Assembly (NCBI RefSeq): GCF_002095475.1
Contig: NZ_MLFR01000044.1
Coordinates: forward strand, 1 to 36,702
Origin: Pantoea rwandensis
GTDB taxonomy: Bacteria > Pseudomonadota > Gammaproteobacteria > Enterobacterales > Enterobacteriaceae
Reading direction: 5' to 3'
DNA length: 36,702 bases
Shown: positions 1 through 8,522 of the stretch, in pieces
Layout of the letters: every line of letters starts with the position of its first letter
Position numbering within the stretch: position 1 is the first letter of the stretch
Translations under genes and position numbers: made by a program
The notes under the pieces: generated by a model
What the model saw: only the letters and a program-made list of their open reading frames with translations
Told to the model about the DNA's origin: nothing
Database searches by the model: none

Positions 1-213
1 TGTTCCGCTGTCTGCACCTCTGCCAATATCGGCAAAGATTGTACGGCCCGGTGCTCCGGTTGCAGACAGAGCACAGCCTGCTCCGCTGTCTGCACCTCCG
101 CCAATGTCGGCAAAGATTGTACGGCCCGGTGCTCCGGTTGCAGACAGAGCACAGCCTGCTGCGATGTCTGCAACGGTTCCAATATTGGCAGAGATTCTAC
201 TTCCCCGTGCTCA
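1..213 (-). repeat. 78-bp in-frame tandem repeat
   Basis: Two almost identical 78-bp units (5-82 and 83-160) are followed by a decayed third unit (161-213). The array is cut by the window edge, so more units may exist. The period is exactly 26 codons, and the units are read in frame in the membrane protein on the minus strand. There are no spacers, so this is not CRISPR. Confidence 0.9.
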
Positions 214-824
214 GATGGCCGCGTGTGCGCCGCGAAAGCAATGGCCAGCGCCAGGAACGGCAGCATCAACGTTTGCAATACCGCAATAAGCTGCGGCGCA
301 TACATTCCCTGATGCCAGGCAAACTCCAGCGCCACCAGCAGATCGGTGATAGCAGAGAAACACAGGAAAATACCCGCAGCGAAAGCCATCTTCGCCGCCG
401 TTGACGCTTCGCTGAGGCGCACTTCAGTAAATTTATCGCTCCCACGCCAACCCACATTTATCAATGCTACGCCATAGGCGAGGTAAAGCAGGAATAGCAC
501 CGTATCAATAGCCGACGACCAGCATTGCATAATGATGATAGCGAGAATGGCAGGCGCAATTTGCCAGCGAGAAAACGGCCGTTGAGTGAGACGGCTAAAA
601 CAGTGCCACGCTAGCGCAGGTAACAGGGTCGCAATGAGTACGCGAAGCAACATCAACCACGGTGAAGGCCAAATCCATCGCAACATCCCCACCGTTATAA
701 GCAGCGAGCAGGCAAGAAGAAAAAGCAGGGCAAAGCGATAGCGCTGGCGATCGCCGATCCACAGCGTCAGCATTAAGATCATCATTACTAACAGCGTGAC
801 CAGCGGCAGCGGAATTGAAGGCAT
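1..824 (-). CDS. Multi-pass membrane protein with tandem-repeat linker, partial
   Basis: The minus-strand frame stays open from an ATG at 824 to the window edge, so the C-terminus is missing (274 codons visible). The first ~215 residues are very hydrophobic, with about seven predicted membrane segments. A hydrophilic stretch follows (from HTRPSEHGE) that turns into 26-residue tandem repeats built on SLPTLAEVQTAEQAV and CLQPEHRAVQ. An in-frame TGA lies 11 codons upstream, so ATG 824 is the only good start. Its AGGA-type ribosome site is rather distant. The gene lies 91 bp downstream of ychO on the same strand and may be co-transcribed. Membrane segments followed by a linker would fit a membrane-bound AraC-type regulator or another signalling protein whose output domain lies beyond the edge. 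That is inference; no output domain is visible and I do not recognise the gene firmly. Confidence 0.65.
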   Translation of the reverse strand, partial: MPSIPLPLVTLLVMMILMLTLWIGDRQRYRFALLFLLACSLLITVGMLRWIWPSPWLMLLRVLIATLLPALAWHCFSRLTQRPFSRWQIAPAILAIIIMQCWSSAIDTVLFLLYLAYGVALINVGWRGSDKFTEVRLSEASTAAKMAFAAGIFLCFSAITDLLVALEFAWHQGMYAPQLIAVLQTLMLPFLALAIAFAAHTRPSEHGEVESLPILEPLQTSQQAVLCLQPEHRAVQSLPTLAEVQTAEQAVLCLQPEHRAVQSLPILAEVQTAE

Positions 825-915
825 GAAAGGAAGTCCATTCCTGAAAATCAGCCGTCATGTTACACATGATCTCGCACGCTTGGGCAGCAATTTTCGTGGT
901 GCTGACTACGCTGCG

Positions 916-2352
916 TTAGGGTGCCATCAGGTTGAAGCGATTCTCATCACCCGAATCAATCGTGAACGGCTCTTGCAACTGCAAGGTAATCCAGTTGGAG
1001 GTCACACGGTTGCCTTTGCTGTCTTCCAGCGTCACAGACAGGCGGTAACTGTTAGCCGCTCCCGAATTGTTATCCCATGCCGGCATAATCAGACTCCACC
1101 CTTGCGGATCGTTGGGATTTGCGCCCGGAGTCAAACTGAGCGCCTGGGTATCACCTTGCCAAAGCACTTTTGTAATCGGATTAGCACTGCGGATCTGTAA
1201 CTTCAGCGGTAAACTTTCGCCGCCGTTGAGCTGCCAAGGGGGCGTAGCAAGGAACACCGACAGTGTGTTGCGCTGGCGATACTCCATGACCGGTGTGCTA
1301 TTGCGTGTGACCATGTCATAACGACTGCCGCGCAACGAGCGTGCCTCAGCGACATTATCCGCACTCAGCTGCTGGCTCAGTGGCACACCAAAACGATAAT
1401 TAAGATGCAGGCCCAACTGATCCTGACTCTCCCCTTCATTACTGGTTTTATGGCTGGCAGAGAAGGTAACTAACGGTACGGGGGTGTATGAAACGCCAAA
1501 AGTCAGTGCCGATGGATTGTGATAGCTATTGCCGCTGCTAAACAGATCAACATCATTGCCCAGATACTGCTCCCAACTGACGGACATACCCAACTGGCGA
1601 TAAAATGGCAGGTAGCCTTGCGTCGTCACATCATAGCCACGCGCCATACGCTGCTGCTGAAAAGGATCACGATTCTGCCAGCCGGATAGCGGCGTGTAGT
1701 AGTTGGCGGAGAAGCGCAAATAATCTCCCCACGCTTCGGTGCCCAATGAGGCGCGTTGCAAGCCACTGTTGAACATCCGATCAACAAAGCCGTTATAGCC
1801 CAACAGCCATTTGCCTGCCGTCCAACGCTGTCCAAGTCCGAAATTGCCCACCAGCCCGTCATCAGTTTGATGGAATCCCACTTCGCTAAACGTCAGAGAG
1901 CGATAGCGATCGGCCCAAGGCGTGAGCAGTGATGCGCCACTGCCGGTGAAATTCCCTTCCATATCGACGTTGAAATCGATCTGCGCCTTACCATAAGGAG
2001 ACAACAGGGATTGGCCCTCATCGACAACCCGTTCGCCCACCTCATCACGAAAGTGATTGAAAGCCCAAATACCCGCCTGATGACCAAAGGTATTGTCACT
2101 GCTGCTGTCCTGACTGGCCTCACCAATGCTTTTAGCGATGGTCGCGAGCTGTTTGCTGAATGCCGCGTTTTGATCTTCGTAGCCCAGCGCGGGTAATTCA
2201 GCCGCCATCTTCTGAAAGCGTGTAGGGTCGCTAAAGGGCGCATCGGACACATGGGTATCCGTCACCAGCGCCAGTGCGGGCGCAGTGAAAATCAGCCCAG
2301 TGGCAGCGGGCAATAATCGCAGTGATTTGAGCGTTGAGAAAACAGATGACAT
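916..2352 (-). CDS. ychO: YchO-type inverse autotransporter (invasin-like outer membrane protein)
   Basis: This 478-residue protein starts with a signal peptide (hydrophobic stretch to about residue 28, APALA before LVTD). A beta-domain of the intimin/invasin type follows at about 95-345, with motifs such as SLLSPYGKAQIDF, NFTGSGASLLTPW, FSEVGFHQTDDGLVGNFG, GLGQRW and LNYRFGVPL. A single Ig-like domain ends the protein (from about 370, containing QIRSANPITKVLWQGD and SLTPGANPNDPQGW). Architecture and length match E. coli YchO (about 460 residues), the short member of the family without the long passenger of intimin. It would sit in the outer membrane. In E. coli ychO lies near narXL, so this neighbourhood, beside a sugar ABC operon, is different. 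The ribosome site is weak. Its role in adhesion is inferred from the family. Confidence 0.85.
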   Translation of the reverse strand: MSSVFSTLKSLRLLPAATGLIFTAPALALVTDTHVSDAPFSDPTRFQKMAAELPALGYEDQNAAFSKQLATIAKSIGEASQDSSSDNTFGHQAGIWAFNHFRDEVGERVVDEGQSLLSPYGKAQIDFNVDMEGNFTGSGASLLTPWADRYRSLTFSEVGFHQTDDGLVGNFGLGQRWTAGKWLLGYNGFVDRMFNSGLQRASLGTEAWGDYLRFSANYYTPLSGWQNRDPFQQQRMARGYDVTTQGYLPFYRQLGMSVSWEQYLGNDVDLFSSGNSYHNPSALTFGVSYTPVPLVTFSASHKTSNEGESQDQLGLHLNYRFGVPLSQQLSADNVAEARSLRGSRYDMVTRNSTPVMEYRQRNTLSVFLATPPWQLNGGESLPLKLQIRSANPITKVLWQGDTQALSLTPGANPNDPQGWSLIMPAWDNNSGAANSYRLSVTLEDSKGNRVTSNWITLQLQEPFTIDSGDENRFNLMAP

Positions 2353-2517
2353 AGCAAAAAAGGCTTCTATCCAGTTCAGAATTAGAGGTAGATCACAAAA
2401 CTGTACTGGAATACCCTAGCACATTCTGCCGCCGATGCAGAAAGTACCAGGGCGAATTAAGACATTGCCTGATGATGCTTGGCGGCCACTGCATCTGACT
2501 CTGCCGCCTTTCCGCCC

Positions 2518-3315
2518 TTAGGAGAAGATTAACCCACCATCAACATTGATGGTTTGCCCAGTGATATAGCGTGCGTCGTCAGAGGCGAGAAAAGCCACTA
2601 AACCCGCGACATCGTCGGGTTGTCCGGCACGTTTGAGCGGGATATTTTCCACCCATTCAGCCATTAACTCCCCTTTTCCATACTGCTTCTTGTCGCTACT
2701 GAGGATCTCACCCCAGACGCGGTCGTTGTAATCCCACATTTCACTTTCAATGATGCCGGGACAGAACGCGTTAACAGTGATGTGCCAAGGCGCCAACTCC
2801 AGCGCCAGACTTTGAGTGATACCAATCACTCCCATTTTGCTGGCGGCGTAATGAGGCGTGTAGATAAACCCCTGACGCCCCTGGCCTGAAGAGGTATTAA
2901 TCAAGCTGCCGCTGCCTTGCTTCACCATATATTTCGCCGCCTCGCGACAGCACAGCCAGACTCCGGTGGTATTCACCGCCAATATCTTCTCGAAATCACT
3001 CTTCGGCATGGCATCAAAACGGTCAATGGTAATCACGCCCGCGTTCTGTATCGAGACATCAATACTGCCAAAGCGCTCAGCGGCCTGCTGATACAGTTGC
3101 TGTACCTCAGCCTCATTGGTGACATCCGCCTGCAGCGGCAATATTTCACTACCGTATTGTTGTTCAATCGCTTGCGCCGTAGTGAAAACCCGATCGGAAT
3201 TGGAAACCATCACTAACCGCGCACCATCACGAGCAAATCGTGCAGCGATACCCGCACCAATTCCCCGGCATGCGCCGGTAATTACCACCGTCTTACCACT
3301 AAAATCGCGTGTCAT
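2518..3315 (-). CDS. SDR-family dehydrogenase, last gene of the polyol operon
   Basis: A 265-residue classical short-chain dehydrogenase. The NAD(P)-binding motif is TGACRGIGAGIA near residue 14, with NAG at about 91. The catalytic Ser lies in LINTSSGQGRQG and the Tyr/Lys pair in YAASK; the C-terminal segment ends DGGLIFS. AGGAGG stands four bases before the ATG. It is the promoter-distal gene of a six-gene minus-strand operon, 11 bp after the permease stop. The region between YAASK and the C-terminus (IIESEMWDYNDRVWGEI) resembles polyol dehydrogenases such as sorbitol or iditol dehydrogenases. The likely reaction is oxidation of the imported sugar alcohol, or of a pathway intermediate, to a keto sugar. 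The exact substrate cannot be read from the sequence. Confidence 0.85.
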   Translation of the reverse strand: MTRDFSGKTVVITGACRGIGAGIAARFARDGARLVMVSNSDRVFTTAQAIEQQYGSEILPLQADVTNEAEVQQLYQQAAERFGSIDVSIQNAGVITIDRFDAMPKSDFEKILAVNTTGVWLCCREAAKYMVKQGSGSLINTSSGQGRQGFIYTPHYAASKMGVIGITQSLALELAPWHITVNAFCPGIIESEMWDYNDRVWGEILSSDKKQYGKGELMAEWVENIPLKRAGQPDDVAGLVAFLASDDARYITGQTINVDGGLIFS

Positions 3316-3326
3316 ATTGCCTCCTG

Positions 3327-4394
3327 TTATCCATGTGTCGCTTCAGGCAGGGCGGCCGATTGCTGCTTTTTTTCATGTCTGCGCAGCAGCACCACCTTAC
3401 TTTGTAATTTTTGCTGGAACTGATCGATCACCACCGCGGTGACAATCACTAACCCCTTAATCACCATCTGCCAGAAATCGCTGACGCCCATCATCACCAT
3501 GCCATCTGCAAGAAAAACGATAACGAAGGCACCGATGATTGAACCCGAAACGCGCCCTCGCCCGCCCGCCAATGCGGTACCGCCCAGCACCGTAGCGCCG
3601 ATAGCGTCCATCTCGAACATGTTGCCGGTCATGGGGTGTGCGGTTTGCAGTTGGGAGGCGACAATCAACCCCACCAGCGCGGCGCATAAACCGGAGAAGG
3701 CATACACAAACACTTTGACCTTGATGATGGGCACACCCGCCAGGCGCGCCGCCGATTCATTGCCGCCTGTGGCATAGATATAGCGGCCTAACGGCGTTTT
3801 ACGTGTCAGGTAAAGACCCAACAGCAAGAAACCCACCATCAGCCAGATAGGGATATAAACACCCAACAGGCTGCCGGAGCCGAGAAACGCAAATCCGGTA
3901 TTCCCGAGCGCTGGCATGCCGACCAGGTTGGCGTAAGTGCTGCCATCGTTGAACAGCAGCGCGGCGCCACGGGCCACATACATCATGCCGAGCGTGCAGA
4001 TAAAAGGTGCCACACCCAGGCGCGTCACCACTGCGCCATTAATAAAGCCCAGCACAATGCCAAACAGCGCCACCACCAGAATCACTTCAGGCACGTTAAA
4101 GAACAGCGTATTGCCACCCCACAACGGCACACCGTTGGTCAGCAGTGCGCCCGCCACCATGCCGCAAATCCCCGCCACGGCACCGACTGACAGGTCAATG
4201 CCGCCAGTCAGAATCACTAACGTCATACCAATCGCCAGTAACCCCGTGATAGCTACATGTTGCGTCATGATCAGCAGGTTTGAAGTGGTCAGGAAGTTCG
4301 GCACCATGAAGCTAAAAAAGCCAACCACAATCAATAAAGCGATAAAGGTGCGCGCCTTCAGCAAGTACATATAGAGCAGATATTTTTGATTCAT
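3327..4394 (-). CDS. RbsC-type sugar ABC transporter permease
   Basis: A 355-residue, highly hydrophobic inner-membrane protein of the BPD_transp_2 (RbsC/XylH/AraH) family. Family hallmarks include GMTLVILTGGIDLSVGAV near 57-74, YATGGNESAARLAGV in the cytoplasmic loop that couples to the ATPase, and GATVLGGTALAGGRG towards the C-terminus. The last 25 residues form a charged tail (RRHEKKQQ). Its start has an AGGAG ribosome site. It lies 19 bp after the ATPase gene and 11 bp before the dehydrogenase gene, so translation is probably coupled. It would form the membrane channel with the neighbouring ATPase and periplasmic binding protein; a homodimer is usual for the family. Confidence 0.92.
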   Translation of the reverse strand: MNQKYLLYMYLLKARTFIALLIVVGFFSFMVPNFLTTSNLLIMTQHVAITGLLAIGMTLVILTGGIDLSVGAVAGICGMVAGALLTNGVPLWGGNTLFFNVPEVILVVALFGIVLGFINGAVVTRLGVAPFICTLGMMYVARGAALLFNDGSTYANLVGMPALGNTGFAFLGSGSLLGVYIPIWLMVGFLLLGLYLTRKTPLGRYIYATGGNESAARLAGVPIIKVKVFVYAFSGLCAALVGLIVASQLQTAHPMTGNMFEMDAIGATVLGGTALAGGRGRVSGSIIGAFVIVFLADGMVMMGVSDFWQMVIKGLVIVTAVVIDQFQQKLQSKVVLLRRHEKKQQSAALPEATHG

Positions 4395-4413
4395 TTATTT
4401 CTCTCCTGCGGGC

Positions 4414-5934
4414 TCAATCATGTGGTGTTGAGGCGCTGATCAAAGCTTCACGTGTTGCCGCACTGCGCGGTAAGTCAGCGGTTATGCGGCCATCTGCCAT
4501 CACCAAAATACGATCGGCCAGTGCCATCACTTCATCCAGTTCAGATGAGGAAAACATCACCGCCAGACCTTGTTGTGCCAGATTACCAATCAGGTGATAC
4601 ACATCCGTTTTCGCACCCACATCGATGCCGCGCGTCGGCTCATCCAGTAGCACCACTTGCGGGCCGGTCATGAGTGCTTTCCCTAACACCACTTTTTGCT
4701 GGTTACCGCCACTTAATGAGGTGATCGGCAATTCAGGATCGCTGACTTTAATCGCCAGATGACCAATCATTTCATCCACCCGGCGCTGCTCTTTTTGTGG
4801 GTTGAGCAAACGTAAGGCGCGGCGGAAGCCACGTAGACTGAGATCGCTTAAGGTCATGTTGGCGGTGATCGACATCAGCTGTACCACGCCTTCGGTTTGA
4901 CGGTCTTCCGGCACCAGCGCGATGCCCTTTTTGAGCCGTTGCTGGAAGCTGCGTTTATCCAATACTTCGCCATTTAAACTGACGCTGCCGGACTGACAAT
5001 GCATCATGCCAATCAGCCCTTTGAACAACTCCGTGCGACCGGCTCCTAACAGCCCATAAATCCCGATCACCTCCCCTTTGCGTAATGAAAAGGAGACATC
5101 ATTGAGTTTGTAACCGCCGTTCTGATGCAACGCCGTTAATCCGTTGACGTTCAACACCGTTTCACCTTGCGATGCCGGTTGGTAATCGAAATGTTTTTTC
5201 TTATCCCCGACCATCTGCTCGATGATCCACGGCACGGAAGCATCACTGACTTCGCGCTCGCTGATAAAGCGCCCGTCGCGAAAAATGGTGATGTGATCGC
5301 CAATCTCCATCAGCTCTTCTAGCCGATGGGAGATATAGATGATGGTGACCCCACGCCGTTTGAGCTGGTCGATCACGTTGAACAACACTTTCACTTCCGA
5401 CTGGCTCAGGGCGCTGGTGGGCTCATCCATGATGAGTACGCGCGTGTCTTTTGACAGAGCACGGGCGATCTCCACCAACTGCTGATGACCAATACCCAAC
5501 TCCCCCAGCGGGGCATAAGGGTCAACGTCCAACTCCAGTCGCTCCAGTAAAGATTTTGCCAGCGCATACTGATATTTTTCGTTAATCACTCCGCGCTGGA
5601 AAAACTCATTGGCGATGAAGATGTTGTCCATCACATTCATGTTGGGAAACAGGTTCAGCTCCTGGAAGATAATGCTGATCCCATGTTTCTCCGCCTGATG
5701 GGTGGAGTTAAGCGAGACCACCTCACCGTCCAGCAGGATTTCACCTGATGATGGCGTCTCCACGCCGGCCAGCATCTTCATCATGGTGGATTTGCCTGCA
5801 CCGTTTTCACCGATCAACACGTTGACTTTGTTACGGTAGACACGGTAATTCACCTGATCGAGCGCCGTCACGCCGGGATAAATACGCGACACATTACGTG
5901 TTTCGATGATCACGTCACTTTGCGGATTTGCCAT
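4414..5934 (-). CDS. RbsA-type sugar ABC transporter ATPase (two ABC domains)
   Basis: A 506-residue fused double ATPase. Domain 1 has Walker A GENGAGKST near residue 42, a degenerate signature IGHQQLVEIARAL, and Walker B VLIMDEPTSAL. Domain 2 has the altered Walker A GLLGAGRTE, a full signature SLSGGNQQKVVLGKAL and Walker B VVLLDEPTRGID. Degeneration of the second Walker A is normal for RbsA, MglA and XylG. A GGAG ribosome site directly follows the TAA of the lipoprotein gene (gap 9 bp). It powers import through the neighbouring permease. Which sugar or polyol is carried is set by the binding protein, not by this subunit. Confidence 0.93.
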   Translation of the reverse strand: MANPQSDVIIETRNVSRIYPGVTALDQVNYRVYRNKVNVLIGENGAGKSTMMKMLAGVETPSSGEILLDGEVVSLNSTHQAEKHGISIIFQELNLFPNMNVMDNIFIANEFFQRGVINEKYQYALAKSLLERLELDVDPYAPLGELGIGHQQLVEIARALSKDTRVLIMDEPTSALSQSEVKVLFNVIDQLKRRGVTIIYISHRLEELMEIGDHITIFRDGRFISEREVSDASVPWIIEQMVGDKKKHFDYQPASQGETVLNVNGLTALHQNGGYKLNDVSFSLRKGEVIGIYGLLGAGRTELFKGLIGMMHCQSGSVSLNGEVLDKRSFQQRLKKGIALVPEDRQTEGVVQLMSITANMTLSDLSLRGFRRALRLLNPQKEQRRVDEMIGHLAIKVSDPELPITSLSGGNQQKVVLGKALMTGPQVVLLDEPTRGIDVGAKTDVYHLIGNLAQQGLAVMFSSSELDEVMALADRILVMADGRITADLPRSAATREALISASTPHD

Positions 5935-5943
5935 GTTCGCTCC

Positions 5944-6555
5944 TTACTGCCGCGTGATGGCAGCGGGCGTCACATTTGGCACCTGCTGTGGAATATCAAA
6001 GCTGCTGAACACTCCTGAAAGCTGGACTTTATCGCCCACTTTAGGCTTGAAGCTGCTCATCATAGTGGCGGCCTGCTGATTGATGGCACGGCTGTAATCA
6101 CCAAATAGCACCTGATCGTTGAAGTCTTGATAACTGGCGCCTTTGTAGGCATCACGCAATACCGTACCGGGGAAGATCGGGCCAATCTGAATGATCACGT
6201 TATCGCCGGAAACATCTTTCACCGTCATGCGTCCGTTACGAGAAGTGGTATTCACTGCAGTGACTTCCCCACTGACATTGACGCTGAAGACACAGGGGTT
6301 TTCTTCCTGCGAACGGTAACCGTAGGTCTTGCAGGCGCTGTCAAAATCCTTGGCAGATTTCAGGGCGTTGAGCAGTTCTGCCACCGGTTTCGCGTCATGC
6401 TGAATTTGCGGCACCAGTTTTTGCTGCCAGGTCTGCGCGATATTGGTCATTTTCGGGTTGGGGGGATTTTTCAGGTCGGCCAGCTCCTGCTGCGACACAA
6501 TGCGGCAACCGCTGAGGATCACGATAGGAAGCAGTAACCAGAGTCGTTTGTGCAT
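5944..6555 (-). CDS. DUF2291 family periplasmic lipoprotein
   Basis: I set the start at the ATG at 6555, preceded by AGGAGAAAGAG, rather than at an upstream in-frame ATG. This gives a 203-residue protein with a lipoprotein signal MHKRLWLLLPIVILSGC: a short positive end, a hydrophobic core and lipobox LSGC. The mature part carries segments such as VSGEVTAVNTTSRNGRMTVKD and VGDKVQLSGVFSSFD that suggest small beta-barrel folds. The protein matches DUF2291 (predicted periplasmic lipoproteins), which recurs beside ribose-type ABC systems. It sits between the binding protein and the ATPase here. A helper role in ligand capture or transporter assembly is plausible from context only; no function is established. 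Confidence 0.8.
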   Translation of the reverse strand: MHKRLWLLLPIVILSGCRIVSQQELADLKNPPNPKMTNIAQTWQQKLVPQIQHDAKPVAELLNALKSAKDFDSACKTYGYRSQEENPCVFSVNVSGEVTAVNTTSRNGRMTVKDVSGDNVIIQIGPIFPGTVLRDAYKGASYQDFNDQVLFGDYSRAINQQAATMMSSFKPKVGDKVQLSGVFSSFDIPQQVPNVTPAAITRQ

Positions 6556-6598
6556 CTCTTTCTCCTGGGCGCCGTAACACGGGCGCACCGATTATCGA

Positions 6599-7534
6599 TT
6601 ACGACTTGAAGTTAAAGTCCTGCACACCTTTCGCATTGTCTGGCGTGATCAAAATGCCGCGGAACATCACACGCTGTTTCTCCGGTTTCACCCCTTTCTG
6701 AATAAAGTTGTCGAGGTCGGTCACCCCTTGTGCGGCAATCGCCTGCGCCTGCAGCATTACAGTGGCTTTCAGATCGCCTTTCTCAACGGCGTCGCGTTCA
6801 TCGTTGCTGCCGTCGATACCCACCACAGTGACATCGGTACGCCCTGCGGCTTTCAACGCAGCAATCGCACCCAGCGCGACCGGGCCGTTACCGCAGATCA
6901 CGCCTTTCACATCAGGATGAGCCTGCAGGATGCTGTCCATAATGCGTTTACCGTCGATCAAGGTGCCTTTTGCATCCTGGCGCGCCACGCTTTTCATGTC
7001 AGGGTATTGATCCAGCACCTGATGGAAGGATTTTGATCGTGTCACGCAATTGTTGTCAGCGAGGTTACAGGTCAATTCGGCATAGCTGCCCTTCTCGCCC
7101 ATTTTCTCGACGAACACGTTGGCCACATCAGAACCGGCCTGGAAGTTATTGTGGGTAATCTGGGCCAATGCCACGTCATCCACCGGAATTTCACGGTTGA
7201 TCAGTACCACCGGAATTCCCGCATCTTTGGCTTTTTTGATGGCGGCGACGCTGGCGGTGGAGTCCGCGTTATCCAGTACGATGCCCTGTACTTTTTTACC
7301 GATAGCGGCATCAATCAGCTCGCTCTGCTTTTTCACATCCTCACCGTGCGACAGGACGCTGGTTTTATAGCCCAACTCTTGTGCCTTGAGGTTGGCACCT
7401 TTGGCTTCTGAAGCGTAATAAGGGTTATCGAGCGAGTTAACCAGGATCATGATGGTGCCTTTGTCGGCGGCGAAACTGGATTGAGCGATCAGGCAACTGG
7501 CAATGGCAGTGAACAACAGGGTACGTTTTTTCAT
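6599..7534 (-). CDS. RbsB-type periplasmic sugar-binding protein
   Basis: A 311-residue protein with a clear signal peptide (MKKRTLLFTAIASCLIAQSSFA, cleavage before ADKG). Its Peripla_BP_4 fold is of the ribose-binding kind: TIMILVNSLDNPYYASEAKGA at the start, VQGIVLDNADSTAS, GIPVVLINREI, GVICGNGPVALGAIAALKAAG and VVGIDGSNDE. These are the conserved ligand-pocket regions of the RbsB group. Two cysteines, in AELTCNLADNNC, could form a disulfide in the periplasm. It lies 65 bp after the first dehydrogenase gene, a longer gap than elsewhere in the operon. Together with the RbsA/RbsC-type partners it would deliver a pentose, tetritol or other polyol. Its two dehydrogenase neighbours favour a polyol. 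Confidence 0.92.
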   Translation of the reverse strand: MKKRTLLFTAIASCLIAQSSFAADKGTIMILVNSLDNPYYASEAKGANLKAQELGYKTSVLSHGEDVKKQSELIDAAIGKKVQGIVLDNADSTASVAAIKKAKDAGIPVVLINREIPVDDVALAQITHNNFQAGSDVANVFVEKMGEKGSYAELTCNLADNNCVTRSKSFHQVLDQYPDMKSVARQDAKGTLIDGKRIMDSILQAHPDVKGVICGNGPVALGAIAALKAAGRTDVTVVGIDGSNDERDAVEKGDLKATVMLQAQAIAAQGVTDLDNFIQKGVKPEKQRVMFRGILITPDNAKGVQDFNFKS

Positions 7535-7599
7535 GTTCGTGCTCTCTCATTGTTTTGTAGTTATTGCAGGGTTGAGGCCGTACTGGTGCTGGCGCGGCG

Positions 7600-8397
7600 T
7601 TACCAGATGGTGAAGCCGCCATCGATCATTAAATCTGCGCCGGTGATCATGTCGCTGCCGTTACTGGCGAAGAACAGCACAGCGGCAGCAATTTCATCGG
7701 TGTATGCAAAACGTCCTAAAGGAATGAGCTTTTTCATCTGCTCCCCCTTCTCACCACGCCAGGCTTTTTCACCCATAGGCGTGAGTACTACGGTCGGGGA
7801 CAAGGTATTGACATTGATGCGGTGCGGGGCGAACTCTTTTGCCATCACTTTGGTCATGCCAAGCAGACCGGCTTTGGCGGAGGTATAAGCCACGTGGTTA
7901 TCAATCGCGATAGAGGCAGCTTGCGAGGCGATATTGATAATTTTGCCCCCCTTACCCGCACGCACCATGCGTTTGCCCGCAGCTTGTGAACACAGGAAAG
8001 GTCCGGTGAGGTTAACGGCAATTTGCTTCTGCCATTCGGCGAAATCGGTTTCCAGTACCGGCTGCAACATCACGTACCCAGCACAGTTCACCAGGATATC
8101 AATCTGGCCATAATGCTGCTCAACCTGTGTAAAGGCCGCCTCCACTGAGGCAGCATCGGTGACATCACAGCACACCAGCAGCACGCTATCCGCGGGGAAT
8201 TGCTCCTGAACGGCGCTCACTTTGTCACTTTCGAAAGGAGGATACAGCAGAGCCAGACGGGCGCCTTTTTCAAGCAGCATTGTGTTGCTGGCCATCGCAA
8301 TACCGCCCAGCCCCCCGGTAACCACCGCCACTTTGCCGGTTAAATCCAGATCGGTGTTTACGCCGTAGCGCAGGTTGACATCGTATTCCCCACTCAT
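7600..8397 (-). CDS. SDR-family dehydrogenase, D-threitol dehydrogenase-like, first gene of the operon
   Basis: The frame extends further upstream, but ATG 8397 with AGGAG and GAAAGG just before it is the convincing start. It gives 265 residues. The core is a classical SDR: TGGLGGIA near the N-terminus, NCAGYVMLQP, catalytic Ser in INIASQAAS, then YTSAK. The C-terminal half (SPTVVLTPMGEKAWRGEKGE, KLIPLGRFAYTDEIAAA, ITGADLMIDGG) closely resembles the family containing D-threitol dehydrogenase. The usual third glycine of TGxxxGIG is alanine here, which is unusual. It probably oxidises the transported tetritol or pentitol to a ketose using NAD(H). The substrate is inferred from resemblance, not demonstrated. 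Confidence 0.82.
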   Translation of the reverse strand: MSGEYDVNLRYGVNTDLDLTGKVAVVTGGLGGIAMASNTMLLEKGARLALLYPPFESDKVSAVQEQFPADSVLLVCCDVTDAASVEAAFTQVEQHYGQIDILVNCAGYVMLQPVLETDFAEWQKQIAVNLTGPFLCSQAAGKRMVRAGKGGKIINIASQAASIAIDNHVAYTSAKAGLLGMTKVMAKEFAPHRINVNTLSPTVVLTPMGEKAWRGEKGEQMKKLIPLGRFAYTDEIAAAVLFFASNGSDMITGADLMIDGGFTIW

Positions 8398-8479
8398 CCT
8401 TTCTCTCCTGTGTGCTGATTCGGCGGCTCTGGTTTTAAATGGCCGAGTTATCGCTAAGTAATAATGATTTTCGAACAAA

Positions 8480-8485
8480 AATATA
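8480..8485 (-). promoter_or_regulatory. Candidate -10 element of the polyol operon
   Basis: TATATT on the minus strand, about 80 bp upstream of the first gene. No good -35 hexamer exists at the right spacing, as expected if transcription depends on an activator. The predicted transcription start is near 8473. Confidence 0.45.
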
Positions 8486-8506
8486 AGCTATCGTTTCGCA
8501 ACGGTT

Positions 8507-8522
8507 TGTGGGTGAGATCAAA
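8507..8522. promoter_or_regulatory. Candidate CRP-cAMP binding site
   Basis: TGTGGGTGAGATCAAA matches TGTGA-N6-TCACA at 8 of 10 conserved bases. Its centre (8514.5) falls at -41.5 relative to the start predicted from the TATATT element, the classic class II activator position. This would give glucose repression of the polyol genes. Confidence 0.5.

Noticed and set aside
1..213. Tandem repeats at the left edge as a CRISPR array
   Set aside because: Units are contiguous 78-bp copies without unique spacers and are read in frame in a protein.
796..1321. Plus-strand ORFs opposite ychO
   Set aside because: They lie antisense to a well-conserved gene, have no ribosome sites and look like no family.
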